Shown: one piece after another, positions 11,801 to 21,436 of the stretch
Layout of the letters: each line of letters opens with the position of its first letter
Position numbering within the stretch: position 1 is the stretch's first letter
Source: Mesostigma viride
Lineage: Eukaryota > Streptophyta > Mesostigmatophyceae > Mesostigmatales > Mesostigmataceae
Assembly: GCA_009746045.1 (NCBI GenBank)
Contig: RPFO01000256.1
Span: forward strand, 362,501 to 390,000
DNA length: 27,500 nt
Direction: 5' to 3'
Program-made: the position numbers and the translations under genes
Notes under the pieces: model-generated
What the model was told of the DNA's origin: nothing
What the model saw: the letters and a program-made list of their open reading frames with translations, nothing else
Database searches by the model: none

Positions 11801-12256
11801 CACGGCAGCCGGGGCGCAGGGCACGGCAGCCGGGGCGGCATCCAGTGGGGCGTCCGAAGGCGGGGCGCAAGCTTTTGATGTCTTTTGTGCATTGCTCTCG
11901 TTTCGTCTACAACGAGGCTTGCAGTTTGCCCTTTCGCCCTCGCCGCTCAAATAGTCAGCGGTTCTGTTGGTTGGTAAGCTAGATCGCAAAAGGACCCTTT
12001 GCTTTGGACCTTTATCGCAAAACACCAACACCCAGTTGAGGTCGTGAAAATTTAGGGGCCCATTCTTGAGCTCTTGCTTGTTGGCTTTGTCGAGCGCCTG
12101 ATTAGCGAGCTTGGGGGTCTCATATATTTGACCGCAGTCAACATTGGGGTAAGGCTTCAGGGCGTCAATAAATTGGTTAATCTCCGTAGTGCTCAAGGTG
12201 CTGCTCGATATTGAAACGCCACAAACACGGAATACAGCAAAGTACAAAGCATTCAT
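8894..12256 (-). CDS. MULE transposase (MuDR/FAR1-type, DDE plus SWIM)
   Basis: This is the transposase that cuts and rejoins the MULE ends. Starting at the first true ATG (12254-12256) it has 1,120 residues; the frame is open slightly further upstream from a TTG. Features in order: an Ala/Pro heptapeptide repeat at about 138-293; an acidic stretch at about 305-330; a Cys cluster C345-x5-C351 and C375-x2-C378, likely zinc-binding; the catalytic core with Asp553 (LDSTFGVS), Asp615 ([11 protein letters not shown]), the C-x2-H of [11 protein letters not shown] at 636-639, and Glu739 (NNILERYH); and a SWIM finger at 852-866 (CDC-x8-CHH). The C-terminal 200 residues are charged and low in motifs. 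The frame has no internal stop, so it may be active. Splicing may replace the first residues (acceptor at 12201). Confidence 0.93.
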   Translation of the reverse strand: MNALYFAVFRVCGVSISSSTLSTTEINQFIDALKPYPNVDCGQIYETPKLANQALDKANKQELKNGPLNFHDLNWVLVFCDKGPKQRVLLRSSLPTNRTADYLSGEGERANCKPRCRRNESNAQKTSKACAPPSDAPLDAAPAAVPCAPAAVPCAPAAVPCAPAAVPSAPAAAPSAPAAVPSAPAAVPCAPAAVPSAPAAVPSAPAAVPSAPAAVPSAPAAVPCAPAAVPCAPAAVPCAPAAVPSAPAAVPCAPAAVPSAPAAAPSAPAAVPSAPAAVPCAPAAVPSAPAAVPCAPRGASSTLAAGQEVQEDDPDIDSGDEEEDGGGKDHERHPSANKAFARYTCARYGSCRVNPKKLPRGHPKARASKLRGEMCVGCRVSWRIVELRENLGTSYITYSEFRHEHGATGLARDIYEGGQRLSERCREFLCGKMSDLKDGQRANCNAIIREWQRSLEDLLGSEEAIKQRDYALTAADVRNMEDKLLSTAWKFHAEEAESVELWAARLGDNVRYYQPQEMTPDGTVQLSPFVLVYQNAWQREMYKLHGQKKAFLDSTFGVSTMGFSLVTLMVVDAFGNGVPVAWCLASAETSAVYEAFLEAVVDGCETKPPLTIIIDCSNAEMNALKRVFPATKIFLCSWHVQRAWCTNLLTKVKGAKVRMELMEELNAILYYMSSRLAGDAEAQVRAVQCRLTQFYTKWDPITPAFVDYMRSQWEDKLHMWAKAFRVADYAQHDTNNILERYHRTLKYTWLHNRGRQRLDWLIYMFGLIVGWLERDQQLKTRGVIINHRRRKEEMAELDKACNLQAEIQQGKTRSCWAEMVTDGSCTSRRVVVDFVTCVRSFNIDLNSNTATCDCTDSKTGNICHHFLVDLMLSGVATREDIELVIKRRAAFGVPPNKHSCVHFLEELLWVRNKATPSEKGEASDFPDTADVDETPDDAQPPDFGQPANHDKGQASSSVKEKNRQMLSRIEAAWDGAATEDGLRRAQELTSLALADVARQIEDFVRLDRQRAAVGNVPPTPTLRPVDKPAVRRGTRDIRHDPAVFGQQCGVKRAFVRRNGGAKKQKLSVMGRLQKDAASEASNGAGSRAQSNPLCSFPLAEASDSSLAMPEGGQAAVDHGL
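11376..11845 (-). repeat. 21-bp minisatellite within transposase (22 units)
   Basis: Twenty-two units of 21 bases encode the heptapeptide APAAVP plus Cys or Ser. Two units read APAAAP; they lie 273 bases apart (13 units) and sit in the same Ser/Cys context. This suggests a block of several units was duplicated. The repeat keeps the frame in the transposase and opens shadow frames on the plus strand. It probably forms a flexible linker between the N-terminus and the zinc-binding region. Confidence 0.95.
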
Positions 12257-12839
12257 GTAAGACAATGCGGGACAAATGGGTAACAAATGGGGAGAGTTAT
12301 ATTAATGAAAAGAGACAACGAACTTGGAAGCATGGCACGCCGAGCCCCCGAGTAAAGGTTAAACATTTAGCCACCACGCATTGGGCTTGCCATGAACACC
12401 CCATGGAGCGCTATGCTAAGGTTTTCTTGCGACCCCATGTTGTGTGTGGCTTGTCAGTAATGTGCTAGTAGGAAAGGACAAGCCACGAGGTTAAGATAAG
12501 ATTACGCCCGGCATAGGGCTGCCAAACGGGCTCATCTACCATAAACGCTGCAATAAGGCTTCTGTAGAATAAAAATCTATTTCCAAGCAAAACCATACCG
12601 TAAACCAAAACTAGCAGGCCATAAAGACCAATCACAGGCCAATCAACAAAACCCAAAGAACATTCAGCCAAAAGAGTTACATTATGCACTACTACAATAT
12701 TTGATATGGCCTTGGTGAACACCATGAAAGCTAAGGCAACTAAGAGACTGTGCTTGATAAACGACGCAAATCAGAAAAAGGTTGTTCAATGTATTGATGA
12801 CATGTAGAGTAAAAACAACACGCGCATACCCAGGCGTAC
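12201..12839 (-). other. Candidate intron in transposase gene
   Basis: On the minus strand the segment starts GTACGC and ends in a pyrimidine-rich run followed by GCAG. The exon before it ends two bases into a codon and the exon after supplies one, so the phases agree. The interior has many A/T-rich words and no convincing frame. Transcript support is lacking. Confidence 0.4.
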
Positions 12840-13075
12840 CTTTTCTTGGAGCGTACAGCATCCGCGCACCCCGTGCAGTATAAATGAGAGCCAACGAATT
12901 GAAGTGGTTCACGGCCGGCCACAAGTGGATTGTCCGGATGGGTGCCCGTGTTGTCACAGCAGCGCCTCCCAGAAATACCTCTGCGAGCACACTTGTAGGA
13001 GGCCTTCCTTTTCCTGGTTGCCTTGTTTGTGCCTTCACAACTGGGCACTGGTGTTGGATTTTGTCTTGAACTTCC
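12840..13075 (-). CDS. Candidate Cys-rich upstream exon of transposase gene
   Basis: A 236-base minus-strand segment is bounded by an AG acceptor (aaaacag) and a GTACGC donor. It encodes a basic stretch (ATRKRKASYK), a Cys run (KCARRGISGRRCC) and a C-x2-C motif (SHLYCTGCADAVRSKK). It starts in phase 0 and ends in a phase that joins the transposase frame at 12200, giving a KKS-TLST junction. The Cys pattern looks like part of a DNA-binding zinc finger. It could instead be a separate small gene or captured host exon. I base the call on splice signals, phase and residue pattern only. Confidence 0.4.
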
Positions 13076-13342
13076 CTGTTTTGGGTCAGCAACATAAGAA
13101 ATTAAACACGATGTTCAGAAACTAATTACAAGTTACAACATAGTCATGGATTTGGTGGGTGCAATTAGCTGGGGACGCCATAAACATAAGTTGCCATTAT
13201 GAAGCTCACTAACTGCCTTATATGCAAATAACTCCATTATCATGGAAAGATGCTTACAACAAGAACATTCCAGACCATGTCGCTACCAAGCATGAGGAGT
13301 TCGAACGAGAAAATGAGATAACGACATGGAAGGGCAACGTAC

Positions 13343-13867
13343 GTTGGAAAACGGTTGTCCGCCGTGCTGACCAATCGGTGCCGGCGCTGCCGCAGGTGGA
13401 GGTGCTCCAACATGGGAAGGTGGCGGAGAAAGTGGCGGAGAAGGTGGCGGAGAAGGTGGCGGTGGCGGTGGCGGTGGCGGTGGCGGTGGCGGTGGCGGTG
13501 GCGGTGGGGGTGGCGGGGAAGCAGAGAAAGATAATACGTGAGAGTACGTAATACGCAAGAGTACGCGTATCCGTAGGCATACGTTTAACATCCGTACGGC
13601 AAAGCTGCGTATGATGTATAGTCTGCGTACGAAACGTATCATATGCCACACTATTTCCCTTTGCGGGGAAGGTGGCGGGGGAGGGGGAGGGATGCTTTCC
13701 CCGCGCTGTGAGGAAGGATGCTTGCGTTGCCGCACCGCTTTACGCCGAGCGAGAAGGCGGCGAACAATACCGCGATGCCTGGGTCGCCGAACTGACTGCC
13801 GTTTTGGAGCGATGCATTGTGCCTTGTGCCAAATGCAGACATGGACATAAGGAGAGCACCTCGGCAT
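13343..13867 (-). CDS. Candidate first exon, Pro-rich, containing a MITE
   Basis: A minus-strand frame with an ATG at 13865-13867 runs to a GTACGT donor at 13342, ending on a codon boundary (GQPFSN). That matches the phase-0 start of the exon at 13075. It encodes a proline run from the GGTGGC repeat and then an Ala/Pro segment. The 142-bp MITE plus its 8-bp duplication adds 150 bases, so the frame survives. A different minus-strand frame with an ATG at 13846-13848 (MSMSAFGTRHN) has better GC-rich third positions, so the true N-terminus is unclear. An indel in the repeat may have shifted it. Confidence 0.3.
13424..13521. repeat. GGTGGC / GGTGGCGGAGAA repeat
   Basis: Units of aaggtggcggag give way to ggtggc repeated about ten times, then variants with longer G runs. 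The same repeat continues at 13671-13693 beyond the 142-bp insertion. Read on the minus strand it gives polyproline in one frame. Confidence 0.9.
13522..13663. mobile_element. 142-bp hAT-type MITE
   Basis: The element is flanked by perfect 8-bp copies of cggggaag (13514-13521 and 13664-13671). The left end is CAGAGAAAGATAATACG and the complement of the right end is CAAAGGGAAATAGTGTG, a weak inverted repeat (about 10 of 17). Internally it is packed with TACG words (gtacgtaatacgc, gtacgcgtatccg) like the subterminal regions of the large hAT-like element. Deleting it with one duplication copy reconstitutes an unbroken ggtggcggggaaggtggcgg. That empty site is the best evidence for an insertion. 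Confidence 0.78.
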
Positions 13868-14042
13868 ATCCCTGCTCAGCAACGCGCAAAAGGAAAAAGG
13901 GCAGCGAAGAAAGAAGTTATGAACTACCTCGATCGCACCTCAAAATGGCCAAGCAAGTCTAGGCATAGCTGCATGGGGCTGCCAACATAACTCCAAAAAT
14001 AAACCCTAACTTAAGAATAGCTTCCGCTAGATCCCAATAGGC

Positions 14043-14488
14043 TAGGCCCACCGCGTGCCGCACGTGGCGCCAAGAAGTATCTGAAACAACTCATCATTGT
14101 GTATTCCGCTGGAAACTGAAAGAGGAGCATTCAGTGCATTAGTCGTTTTAGGGTAGCATGGATTCCTTACCTCAGACCAACATGTAGTGCCAATAACGCC
14201 AAGGTGATCCACCATGTGGATGCATGAAGATCTGCACCACATTGCCGCGTGACAAGGTATGAACATACCAACAAAGTTGCAGAGCAAGCCGTTCTCAGGA
14301 GGGCTATTACCCAACCATAAAGCCCCATGGCATAACGCTTCCATCTCGTGCAAAAGGACAACTATGACCTAGAAATTCAGAAAATATATTCTTAGTCTTT
14401 CCCTCTACTCCTTGCTTACCTGGGTTGATAGGCGCGACAACTGAAAACTTCGCAGGCACCCGCGCGCGCTCTTGCACCGCCACATGCC
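14043..14488 (-). other. Candidate spliced exons near MULE 5' end
   Basis: On the minus strand several good splice-like boundaries occur in order: donor CCCAG/GTAAGC at 14420, acceptor TTTCTAG at about 14371, donor TTGTTG/GTATGT at about 14272, acceptor GTGCAG at about 14237, donor CTGAG/GTAAGG at about 14173, and acceptor CTTTCAG at about 14122. The segment between about 14272 and 14370 reads as a peptide containing HEMEALCHGALWLGN. The exons do not all join in a single phase, so I cannot give a product. It may be a second MULE gene, captured host exons or chance. Confidence 0.25.
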
Positions 14489-15245
14489 CTACATGGATAA
14501 CCACCAACCAAACATGAAAAAAGGGTTTAACTAGAAGGATAAAGGAAAGAGGAAATGCATTTAATTCATATAGTTAATATCGCCATGAAATTGTATGTTG
14601 AAGTAATAATGGGCCGAAATATGCACATCGGGAACACGTCCCATTAATGCACATGCGAAGCTAATGTCAGGACAACGCATCATTAACAAGGGGGGGTCCG
14701 CATGCGCAAGACGAAGCAAGTACAGTTAATATGATGTGCCATTTGGACAGAAACTGGAATAAGGGCTTAACGCCTTACCTAAGGCACAGACCCACACGAT
14801 GCCGCTGACCGCTAGAAAAATTGCGAGGATGGCCACCAGCACACCCTGTCTGGTGCTGGTCAAGCAGCAAAGGCAGGGCCGGGCCATGAAAGCTGGAGGT
14901 CACGAGCACTTTGTTGCAGTGGATGTAAACGACCCCCCTGTTTGGAGCACAAAAGGCGAGAAGCAAATTAAAAACGGAAAGCGCCAGTCATACGCCGCGC
15001 AGCTCGCGAGAATTCCAGGAACCAGTTTTTGTGTGATATTCGCATTTAGATGTCGTGCATAACCATTCCTTTATTATCGCACACACCAGTAAACAGTACA
15101 AGGATTTGCGTCAACCCAGCTAAATGCCGAGGGTGCCACGGACGTGTATGCCAGCGAGCTCGAGTCTGGCGAGCAATCACTCAAACATGTCCACTGTCCC
15201 TAAGCCGAGCATCACCCTAACATGTCCGCCATTGCTACGTTTTAT
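14489..15245. other. MULE right arm, promoter-proximal
   Basis: This lies between the right terminal repeat and the candidate exons. Overlapping open frames exist on both strands at about 14775-15062 (87 codons on plus, 63 on minus). A GTAAGG donor-like site on the minus strand at about 14780 hints that the minus frame could be a first exon. Neither peptide is recognisable. The rest holds nothing I can assign. Confidence 0.35.
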
Positions 15246-15455
15246 CATCCTTGACTGCGCTTGTAGTCAACAAAGAAATTAGCCAAGTCCTACAGTAATT
15301 GGCGCGGCAGGCCCTTTTTTCCCGCGTAACTCGTGTGCAGGTCCGGCGCGGCGTGGCCTGGGCAGGCGCGTCGGACTTAGTGCGGTGGTGTCCCGGAACC
15401 CCGCACTCACCCCCGCACTAGAGTTTGTGTCATCAGAGCCAAATTATGCGCTTCC
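15246..15455 (-). repeat. MULE right terminal inverted repeat
   Basis: This is the reverse complement of 5131-5340 over 210 bases with one difference. The outer end at 15455 abuts the 9-bp duplication. It lies upstream of the minus-strand transposase gene, so it is the likely promoter side. Confidence 0.95.
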
Positions 15456-15464
15456 CGTCTGAAC
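15456..15464. repeat. 9-bp target duplication, right copy (MULE)
   Basis: cgtctgaac is identical to 5122-5130. Beyond it the hAT-like element resumes. Confidence 0.95.
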
Positions 15465-16825
15465 TTTCACAATTCGACGCGATCTTATTTTGAAATTGTG
15501 GTGCACAGTGCGCGCACCGTGCGGAGGTGGCCATGGCGACGTGCGTTCCGTTAAAATATGGCTAATCCGGCGGGCGACAGGCGAAAAAATTAAGCCGATG
15601 GTTAAAAGTGATGTTCTATTATGATGTTTCATAGCAAGATCTGCACTATTTGCAAATTCGCTGCCTTTGTTGGTACAGATTTGCACGGGGGTCTCATCCA
15701 ACAATTTGGCCGCGATGAATAATCTAGCATGTGTGCCTGCGACGGTAGAACTCGATATTCGTGGGTTATTTTGATGCAGCAAGAGCCGTTTAGTAACGGA
15801 CACCATGAAAATAACCTAAGCATCTTCGATCTGCGGCCATTTCCTGTCATTTCTAAAATGATTTCGTTCAGGCCTGCGCGATCCGCGGTTAATCCATCCA
15901 TGGCTGGCTGGCTTTTCTTGCGCGCCTGGGTAGGAAATAATGCCGGCCGTGGTACGTTGATTTGCCGCATGTCACCGCCCAGTCTGTTTGCGCTCTTAAT
16001 GAACCTGGCATGAAACTTTTTGCGCCGTTTCTGGGTTTTTCTTGCTATTTTGTTCTCCACTTGTTGCAGTTGTGCTATCAGATTTTCCGCAGCTTTCAAT
16101 GGTTTTCCTTACGCTGCGTATGCCATGCTTCCTAAAGCTACCCAGAATTGATCGGGCAGTTATCTGGCTTTGCTACGCTTCCTGTATGGAGGTTTTCACA
16201 CGGTAGACATTCTATATTGCGTAGTCAAGGACCCTAGCTGCCTGGGAGCGGCATCACCGTTGCAAGGAGCTGGCGAGCTCATAGACGCCTGTCATGCTCT
16301 TCAGCCTGCTGGAAAACAAGGTTGTTGTATGGAAGGTGAGAATATGTGAGTTACTTATTATCACATCCCCACCTGTTTAGCCATGTTTAACATGTTGGCC
16401 CCTTGCTGGCCCACTGCACGGTCCCCTAGTTATTGCTGGCCTTTTTACCATATATAATTACTTGCATCAAAGTGAAGGCACCCAAGTAAACATAACCAAT
16501 ATAAAGCCACATATATACAGTTATACACATACACACAATTATGCATGCGCACGTTTACATTCTCAGTATTACATGCAATATATCGATCGTGTCCACAATA
16601 TCCACCGTATAGAGTATAGCCGAGGGTAGGGCAACCTTGGATTATGTCCAAAACAGTGTTAAAAACATGTGGATTGATGGTGGGTGTCTTAAAATGTGTA
16701 AAATCAGAGTATTCTGAGTGTGTCCGTACGAAAACGTATAATACCGTATTATACCGTATTATACCGTATTATACATTATACTCCACCGTGACCGTATAAC
16801 GCGTATAACGTACGATTGCACTCTG
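15465..16825. other. hAT-like element right arm
   Basis: This is the continuation of the hAT-like element after the MULE. A minus-strand open frame at 15629-16099 contains a Lys/Arg- and Gln-rich helix-like stretch (ARKTQKRRKKFHARF) but has no ATG at its head and no hAT domain. It may be a remnant exon. From 16720 the sequence becomes the TACG/ATTATACCGT-rich subterminal region, ending at 16825. The rest is AT-rich filler. Confidence 0.5.
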
Positions 16826-16833
16826 CGCCTCGG
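16826..16833. repeat. 8-bp target duplication, right copy (hAT-like)
   Basis: cgcctcgg is identical to 4874-4881. The LINE reading frame resumes at 16834. Confidence 0.85.
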
Positions 16834-18736
16834 GCACCCGGACGGCCTCGGCCGGCCCCACCGCCACGACGTCCCCGGCGCCCCAGCCAAGCGGCTTCGT
16901 ACCTGGGCCACGGCCACGGCCGAGGTCGTGGGGACAGCTGCGCCGCCCCCATCCCTACTCCCAGCCGCCGCCGCCCGCCCGGTCGCCCTGGCCGGCCCCG
17001 CTGGGCCCCCGGCTCCGCCTAGGTCAGCGGCGGACTATCTAGTCCCCCCGCTGGTCGGCCCACTTGGCGACCCGTCTGACATGCCTCCTTTCACCTCTCG
17101 CGAGGTCACGGAGGCGGTCCAGCGCCTGCGTTATGACGCAGCCACCGGCTCTGACGAGATTCCTGCCGCAGTTGTAAAACTTGCAGCCGAATTCGAGGAC
17201 ACAGGTGTTATGCTGCTCTTCCGGGACATCTGCAACCGCCTTCTGCTGTCGTCGCAACCACCTCCAGCGGCCTGGCAACACAGTTTTCGCTCGATGCTGT
17301 ACAAGAACAAGGGGTCGCCTGCCGACCCTGGCAACTACAGAGGGGTGTGCATTCAAAGTGCCCCCCTCAAGCTTCTTATTATGCGGCTCATCATCCTAAA
17401 CCGCCTACGCACGGCCCTGGACGGTCACCTCAGCAAGACTCAGCACGGCTTCCGTTCAGGTCGCAACACAGTACAGGCGCTCTTCGCTACTCGCCGACTG
17501 GTGGAGGAACTGCAACGCCTTCAGCCTGGTGAGTCCCCTTTGCACCTTGTGCTGGTGGACTTCATCAAAGCCTTCGATTCGGTTTTCTGGCCTGCACTTT
17601 GGGACATCCTCGAGTTGTTCCGGATCCCCCGCCCCCTGATTGCTGTCATCCGCAACCCGTATGAAGGGTCCACCACTTCGGTGCGCACTTCTTACGGGAC
17701 CACGCCCCCATGCCCTTTACAGAAGGGTGTGTGGCAGGGCTGCGTGCTGTCGCCCTACCTGTTCATTATTGTTGTCGAATACGTAATGATTCAGGCGCGC
17801 AAGCGATTTGCCCGCATCGTGGGCAGGGAACCAGGAGTGCAGGTTGCTAACAAATTCTGGCATGGCGGTGCGGACACGGAGATTCGGCTGGCAGACATCA
17901 TCTACGCAGACGACACCACCCTCTTCGAGGACACTGGGCACGTGCAGACATGGCTTGACTGCCTGGCTCTTGAGGCCCGTGCAATGGGGCTTGAGGTCAG
18001 CAAGAAGACAGAGGCCCTGGCGGTTGGGCTCACCAACTCACCGCCGCCCCTCTATCTCCTAGACGGCTCTCGAGTCCTGTATCGGGACCGCGTTAAGCTG
18101 CTGGGCAGCCTGCTCCCCAGCTGCGAGGTTGATGTGGACCATCGCATCTCCCTCGCCTGGCACGCTTTACGCCAGTACCGGGCCCTGTGGCGCAAGCCCC
18201 TGGGCAAGATCGAGAAACAGGACCTGTTCAAGGTCCTCGTCCTTCCTGTTCTCACGTATGTGTGTGAGGGCCGAGACGTGGACCCTCACCGCCGACCTGG
18301 CCCGCAAGCTGGACGGCGCGGTCACCAGCATGTTGCGTTCCATTTTCAGAGTAGGATATGCTGCTCATGTCCGCAATGAGGACCTCTGCTGTACCAGGGC
18401 ATGCCCTATATCACCAGCGCCGACCATCATTAAGCAGCGACGCCTGCAACTAGTAGGGCACCTAGCTCGCACCAACCAGGTAGACACCTCACGTGGCCCC
18501 CCCGCAGGACTGCGACCAGCCCAGCCTGGCCGGCACCTCCTGACGTGGGCCGGGCCCAGTGATGTTAGACGCCGCAAGCTAGGCCCGCACCTTCAAAGAA
18601 CAGCTAGTAGACGGAGGACATGGGGGGCCTAGGCCTCTCTGTGATTTGGAAGAAGATGATGGACAAGGCCAAGTGGGCCCAGGTCATAGAGGACAACGAG
18701 CCCCCCCCAGTGGGGAAGCGCCCGCGTGTGCAATGA
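16834..18736 (+). pseudogene. LINE reverse transcriptase half
   Basis: This is the reverse transcriptase that copies LINE RNA at the nicked target. It continues the endonuclease half in frame once the hAT-like insertion is removed. After a Pro/Ala-rich linker the RT motifs follow in order: AATGSDEIPAAVVK, YKNKGSPADPGNYRGV, TQHGFRSGRNTVQAL, the catalytic DFIKAFDSV (about 17558-17584), GVWQGCVLSPYLF, the catalytic YADDT (17903-17917), and the thumb region to about 18260. There the frame shifts: CVRAETWTLT and RRLQLVGHLAR, the typical C-terminal LINE region, lie in another frame up to about 18600. The last residues (KWAQVIEDNE) are back in the first frame and stop at 18734-18736. The catalytic residues are intact but several frameshifts make it dead. 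Confidence 0.9.
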
Positions 18737-18987
18737 ATCCCGTGGGAGGCACGCCAGACAGCTCCCCTAGGGCAGCGTGCGGCTGTCTAGATACTAGATG
18801 TTGTAGTTAGAATGCTGTTAGACCGGCGGGTAGACGGATGTCATAGTATGTAGCCGACGGATGTAGATGATAGATTAGACCGGTAGGAATGTTTGCACCC
18901 ATCCATCCATCCATCCATCGGGGTTAATGATGCTCCGTGACTCCCCAACCGAACGGGAGCACGAGTCTAATTAATTAATTAATTAAT
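18737..18987 (+). other. LINE 3' UTR and tail
   Basis: A short 3' UTR follows the stop. It contains tagaccggtagga, five CATC units (about 18897-18918), a GC-rich piece and then five TAAT units (about 18968-18987). A closely related block plus a huge CATC array recurs at 27046-27500. The short-repeat tail fits non-LTR elements that end in microsatellites. Whether the element ends at CATC or at TAAT is unclear. Confidence 0.6.
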
Positions 18988-19700
18988 CTTTAATTTAAAT
19001 TATTTAAAATGTAACAAAAATTTTAGTATAAAGTTTTTAAATATTTAATAATTTTCAAAATATTTGATTAATTTAACCCTCAGGCTCCGGGAGAAGCCTT
19101 TTTTATATTCTCCTGGGCAATCGGGGCCCGGGATGGGGGGGGGGCATGCAGTGCAACCTACCCCCACACCCGTCATCATGGCCGGGGAAAAAAAAAAGAA
19201 AACCTCTAAAACTTTCTACTGCCAGCTGCATCCTGACAGCCAGAGGCGACGCGCCCCTGCCCTGGCTGGCCACCGACCGCCGTGGCCAGGGTAAGCAACT
19301 GCCGCGTACCAGGGCCGCAGACTGTTGGCGCGCCTTCTTTTCGGAATGCTTCCTACTGTACTGTAGGCAAAGGAGGGCTCGAAAATCCATGATTGTGGGC
19401 TTTCGTGGCTCCCCGCTCCGCGCCCGCCCTGCGCCTCCGTTCGAAAAGATACGTGCATGCTCGCGCCTTGCTACCAAGTTTGCTACCTAACGCAGGTTGG
19501 TGGCAAACTTGGTGGCAGGGAGATGGCGGAAGTGACTCGCCGGCAAGCTTCCTGACATTCGCTGGGCGCCAAGCCCGGAAGCTTTTCTACTGTCGGAAAT
19601 TCGATAATATACTTGAATTTCGTCACGTAAACGCCTCTGATTCGCCCTGGATGGGTTTTGACATCTGCCATAGACGAGTCGGCTCGCGTTAGGAGCGCGG
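18988..19700. other. Upstream region of the spliced gene
   Basis: AT-rich sequence to about 19075 is followed by mixed, GC-richer sequence with no supportable gene. Frames on both strands (for example 19103-19477) are shadows. A hairpin-capable inverted repeat lies at 19471-19517, and ataatata at about 19603 is a possible TATA-like element. The promoter of the downstream gene should lie here. Confidence 0.45.
19471..19517. repeat. Imperfect inverted repeat (stem-loop)
   Basis: ctaccaagtttgctacc pairs with ggtggcaaacttggtgg about 13 bases downstream, with two mismatches (G-T pairs in RNA). It lies about 300 bases before the start codon of the spliced gene. It could be a remnant of a small element or a regulatory hairpin. 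Neither can be told from sequence. Confidence 0.6.
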
Positions 19701-19723
19701 AAACGTCATCTTGTTACTTTGCC

Positions 19724-19780
19724 ATGACGAAAACGCGGGGCCTTGTGGATTATTGCCAAAACCACGCAGTCGAGGCTTGA
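19724..19780 (+). other. Possible upstream ORF, 18 codons
   Basis: An ATG at 19724 opens an 18-residue frame ending TGA at 19778-19780. This is 14 bases before the presumed start at 19795 and in a different frame. If transcription starts upstream of it, translation of the main frame could be reduced. Transcript start is unknown. Confidence 0.35.
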
Positions 19781-19794
19781 GTTTTCCTGTATCC

Positions 19795-20034
19795 ATGTCG
19801 ACGGCTGTTCGGAAGCGATTGGCGTCAGATGTCGAGAATGCTGCTAGCAATGCCCGCCACGGGAATGGCACCGCCGAGGATGAGGAAATCCCGCGACCAT
19901 CATTACGAGGAGCGGAGGACAATCTCCAGCTTCTCTCGCAGGCTGCCGCGCACATTAATGGCACCACTGATGAGGAGATTGCGGTGCCCAATGGCGTTCC
20001 CGAGCCATCTCCGCGGAAGGCGGAGGATGTCAAA
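19795..20034 (+). CDS. Unknown spliced gene, exon 1
   Basis: The ATG at 19795 begins an 80-codon exon starting MSTAVRKRLASDVENA and rich in Glu, Asp, Ala and Asn. It is predicted to be disordered. It ends on a codon boundary at AAA followed by GTAGGT, an acceptable donor. The same phase 0 is used by the next acceptor at 22273, so the exons join cleanly. I do not recognise the protein. The start is the first ATG in this frame; the frame is open a little further upstream without an ATG. Confidence 0.6.
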
Positions 20035-20548
20035 GTAGGTCGCCCAACGGCCAATGCGAGACTGGCAGCAACCTGAGCATTGCAGCCACAGACTGCGCTC
20101 ATGCAGGATTCTTGCAGGGATGCCGCGTGTTGCTGCATTCAGCCGTATTACGCCGACTATGGGCATGAAATTCCCTCACGCCACAGTCATGCTGTCATCT
20201 ATCCTCGCCTACACACTAGAATGCTTCCCGCGCGCTCGCCGGGAGCTTACGATTCGCGCCCCTGTTAATTGTTGAACAACCTCGTGCCCGCTATCGTCCG
20301 CCCAATTCCTCCATCTTCGTAAACTTTCCCTGTTTCCGTCATCACCTCTCTGCGACCCTGCCCTGTGCCTTGTGCATCTATGCTGCCTTGTTTCAGTCAT
20401 GCACAGGCCCTACGTAGAGGATAAATTCTCTAGGCCTGCACTTCAGGGAATTCGTTCAATCAGCGCAGCGTTACCCCACGACCTGCTTTTGGTCATTTTT
20501 CGGGCGCTGCACCTGCTCTTATTTCCTCACCCTGACCCGTCTCCCCAC

Positions 20549-20750
20549 AGCTTCCTTGTCGGCAACCTTTTGTCCATTCTAATTCTATTCCCCCCCCCCC
20601 CCCCCAGCTTCCTTGTCGGCAACCTTTTGTCCATTCTTGTTCTAGCCCCACACACACAGCTTCCTTGTCGGCAACCTTTTGTCCATACTAATCTAGCCCC
20701 CCACACACAGCTTCCTTGTTGGCATCCTTTTGGCCATATTAATTCTAGCC
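20549..20750. repeat. Four-copy repeat of about 52 bp
   Basis: The core cagcttccttgtcggcaacc, continuing to a ttttgtccat-type end, occurs at about 20549, 20606, 20658 and 20709. Copies are separated by C-runs or CACACA. The last copy is the most diverged. The repeat lies within predicted intron 1. Its pyrimidine-rich, AG-bearing units resemble repeated splice acceptors, which may be coincidence. Confidence 0.9.
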
Positions 20751-21436
20751 CCTCCCCCCCATCTGCCCTTAAGCCACACATTCCCATCCTCCCCTCCCTC
20801 CTCCCCCCTCAGTACGTAACCACTCATCAAAGTGTTAGGCCGTTACCACGCATCAGCATGCTGGTGCGCTTGGGGCTCTGTGTGGTATCAGCTCCCCCAT
20901 GTGCTTACCCAGGCTTATCGATCAGGCAACCGGCTTATCAATGAGACAGCTGGCGTATCTACTGCAAAGGGTTCGCGGGTAGCGAGAATAGGGTAGGCTG
21001 GATTATTTATTTTTTCTTATTTTCCTTCTTATTTTTCCCCTTTTAAATAAACTAAATCAAGGTGCGTGCAGTACAAGGATTGCGCAAGCCTCCGAATGAG
21101 CTTACCTTCAAAACTTGAACGAAATCTCAGTTACGTGCCTGACCTAAATGAATCTCTTAATGCCACCTCGTCTTGCCAACGCTGCTGCTGATGACTCCCC
21201 TGTGAATTTGTTTTTATGAGAAAATCGGTGTTGGTTTTTAATCGGGCTTTTTATGTAGTCGCATAAAAAAAAAAGAAGCATAGCCTTGAGGAGTGGTAGG
21301 AGTGCGGGGTCTCTGCCTGCACCCATGTGTCGCATTCCCCATTCCGGATGTGGTGTGCATCCCCCTACTCGCTACATTTAGTATTGCACGACATGCCTAC
21401 CTGTGAGCCCGACAATGGTTATCAGGCTATGAACAA

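Noticed and set aside
11239-11982. Plus-strand frames encoding RRAPQPG or GTAAGAE repeats
   Set aside because: They are antisense shadows of the transposase heptapeptide minisatellite; the minus-strand frame continues into conserved transposase domains.
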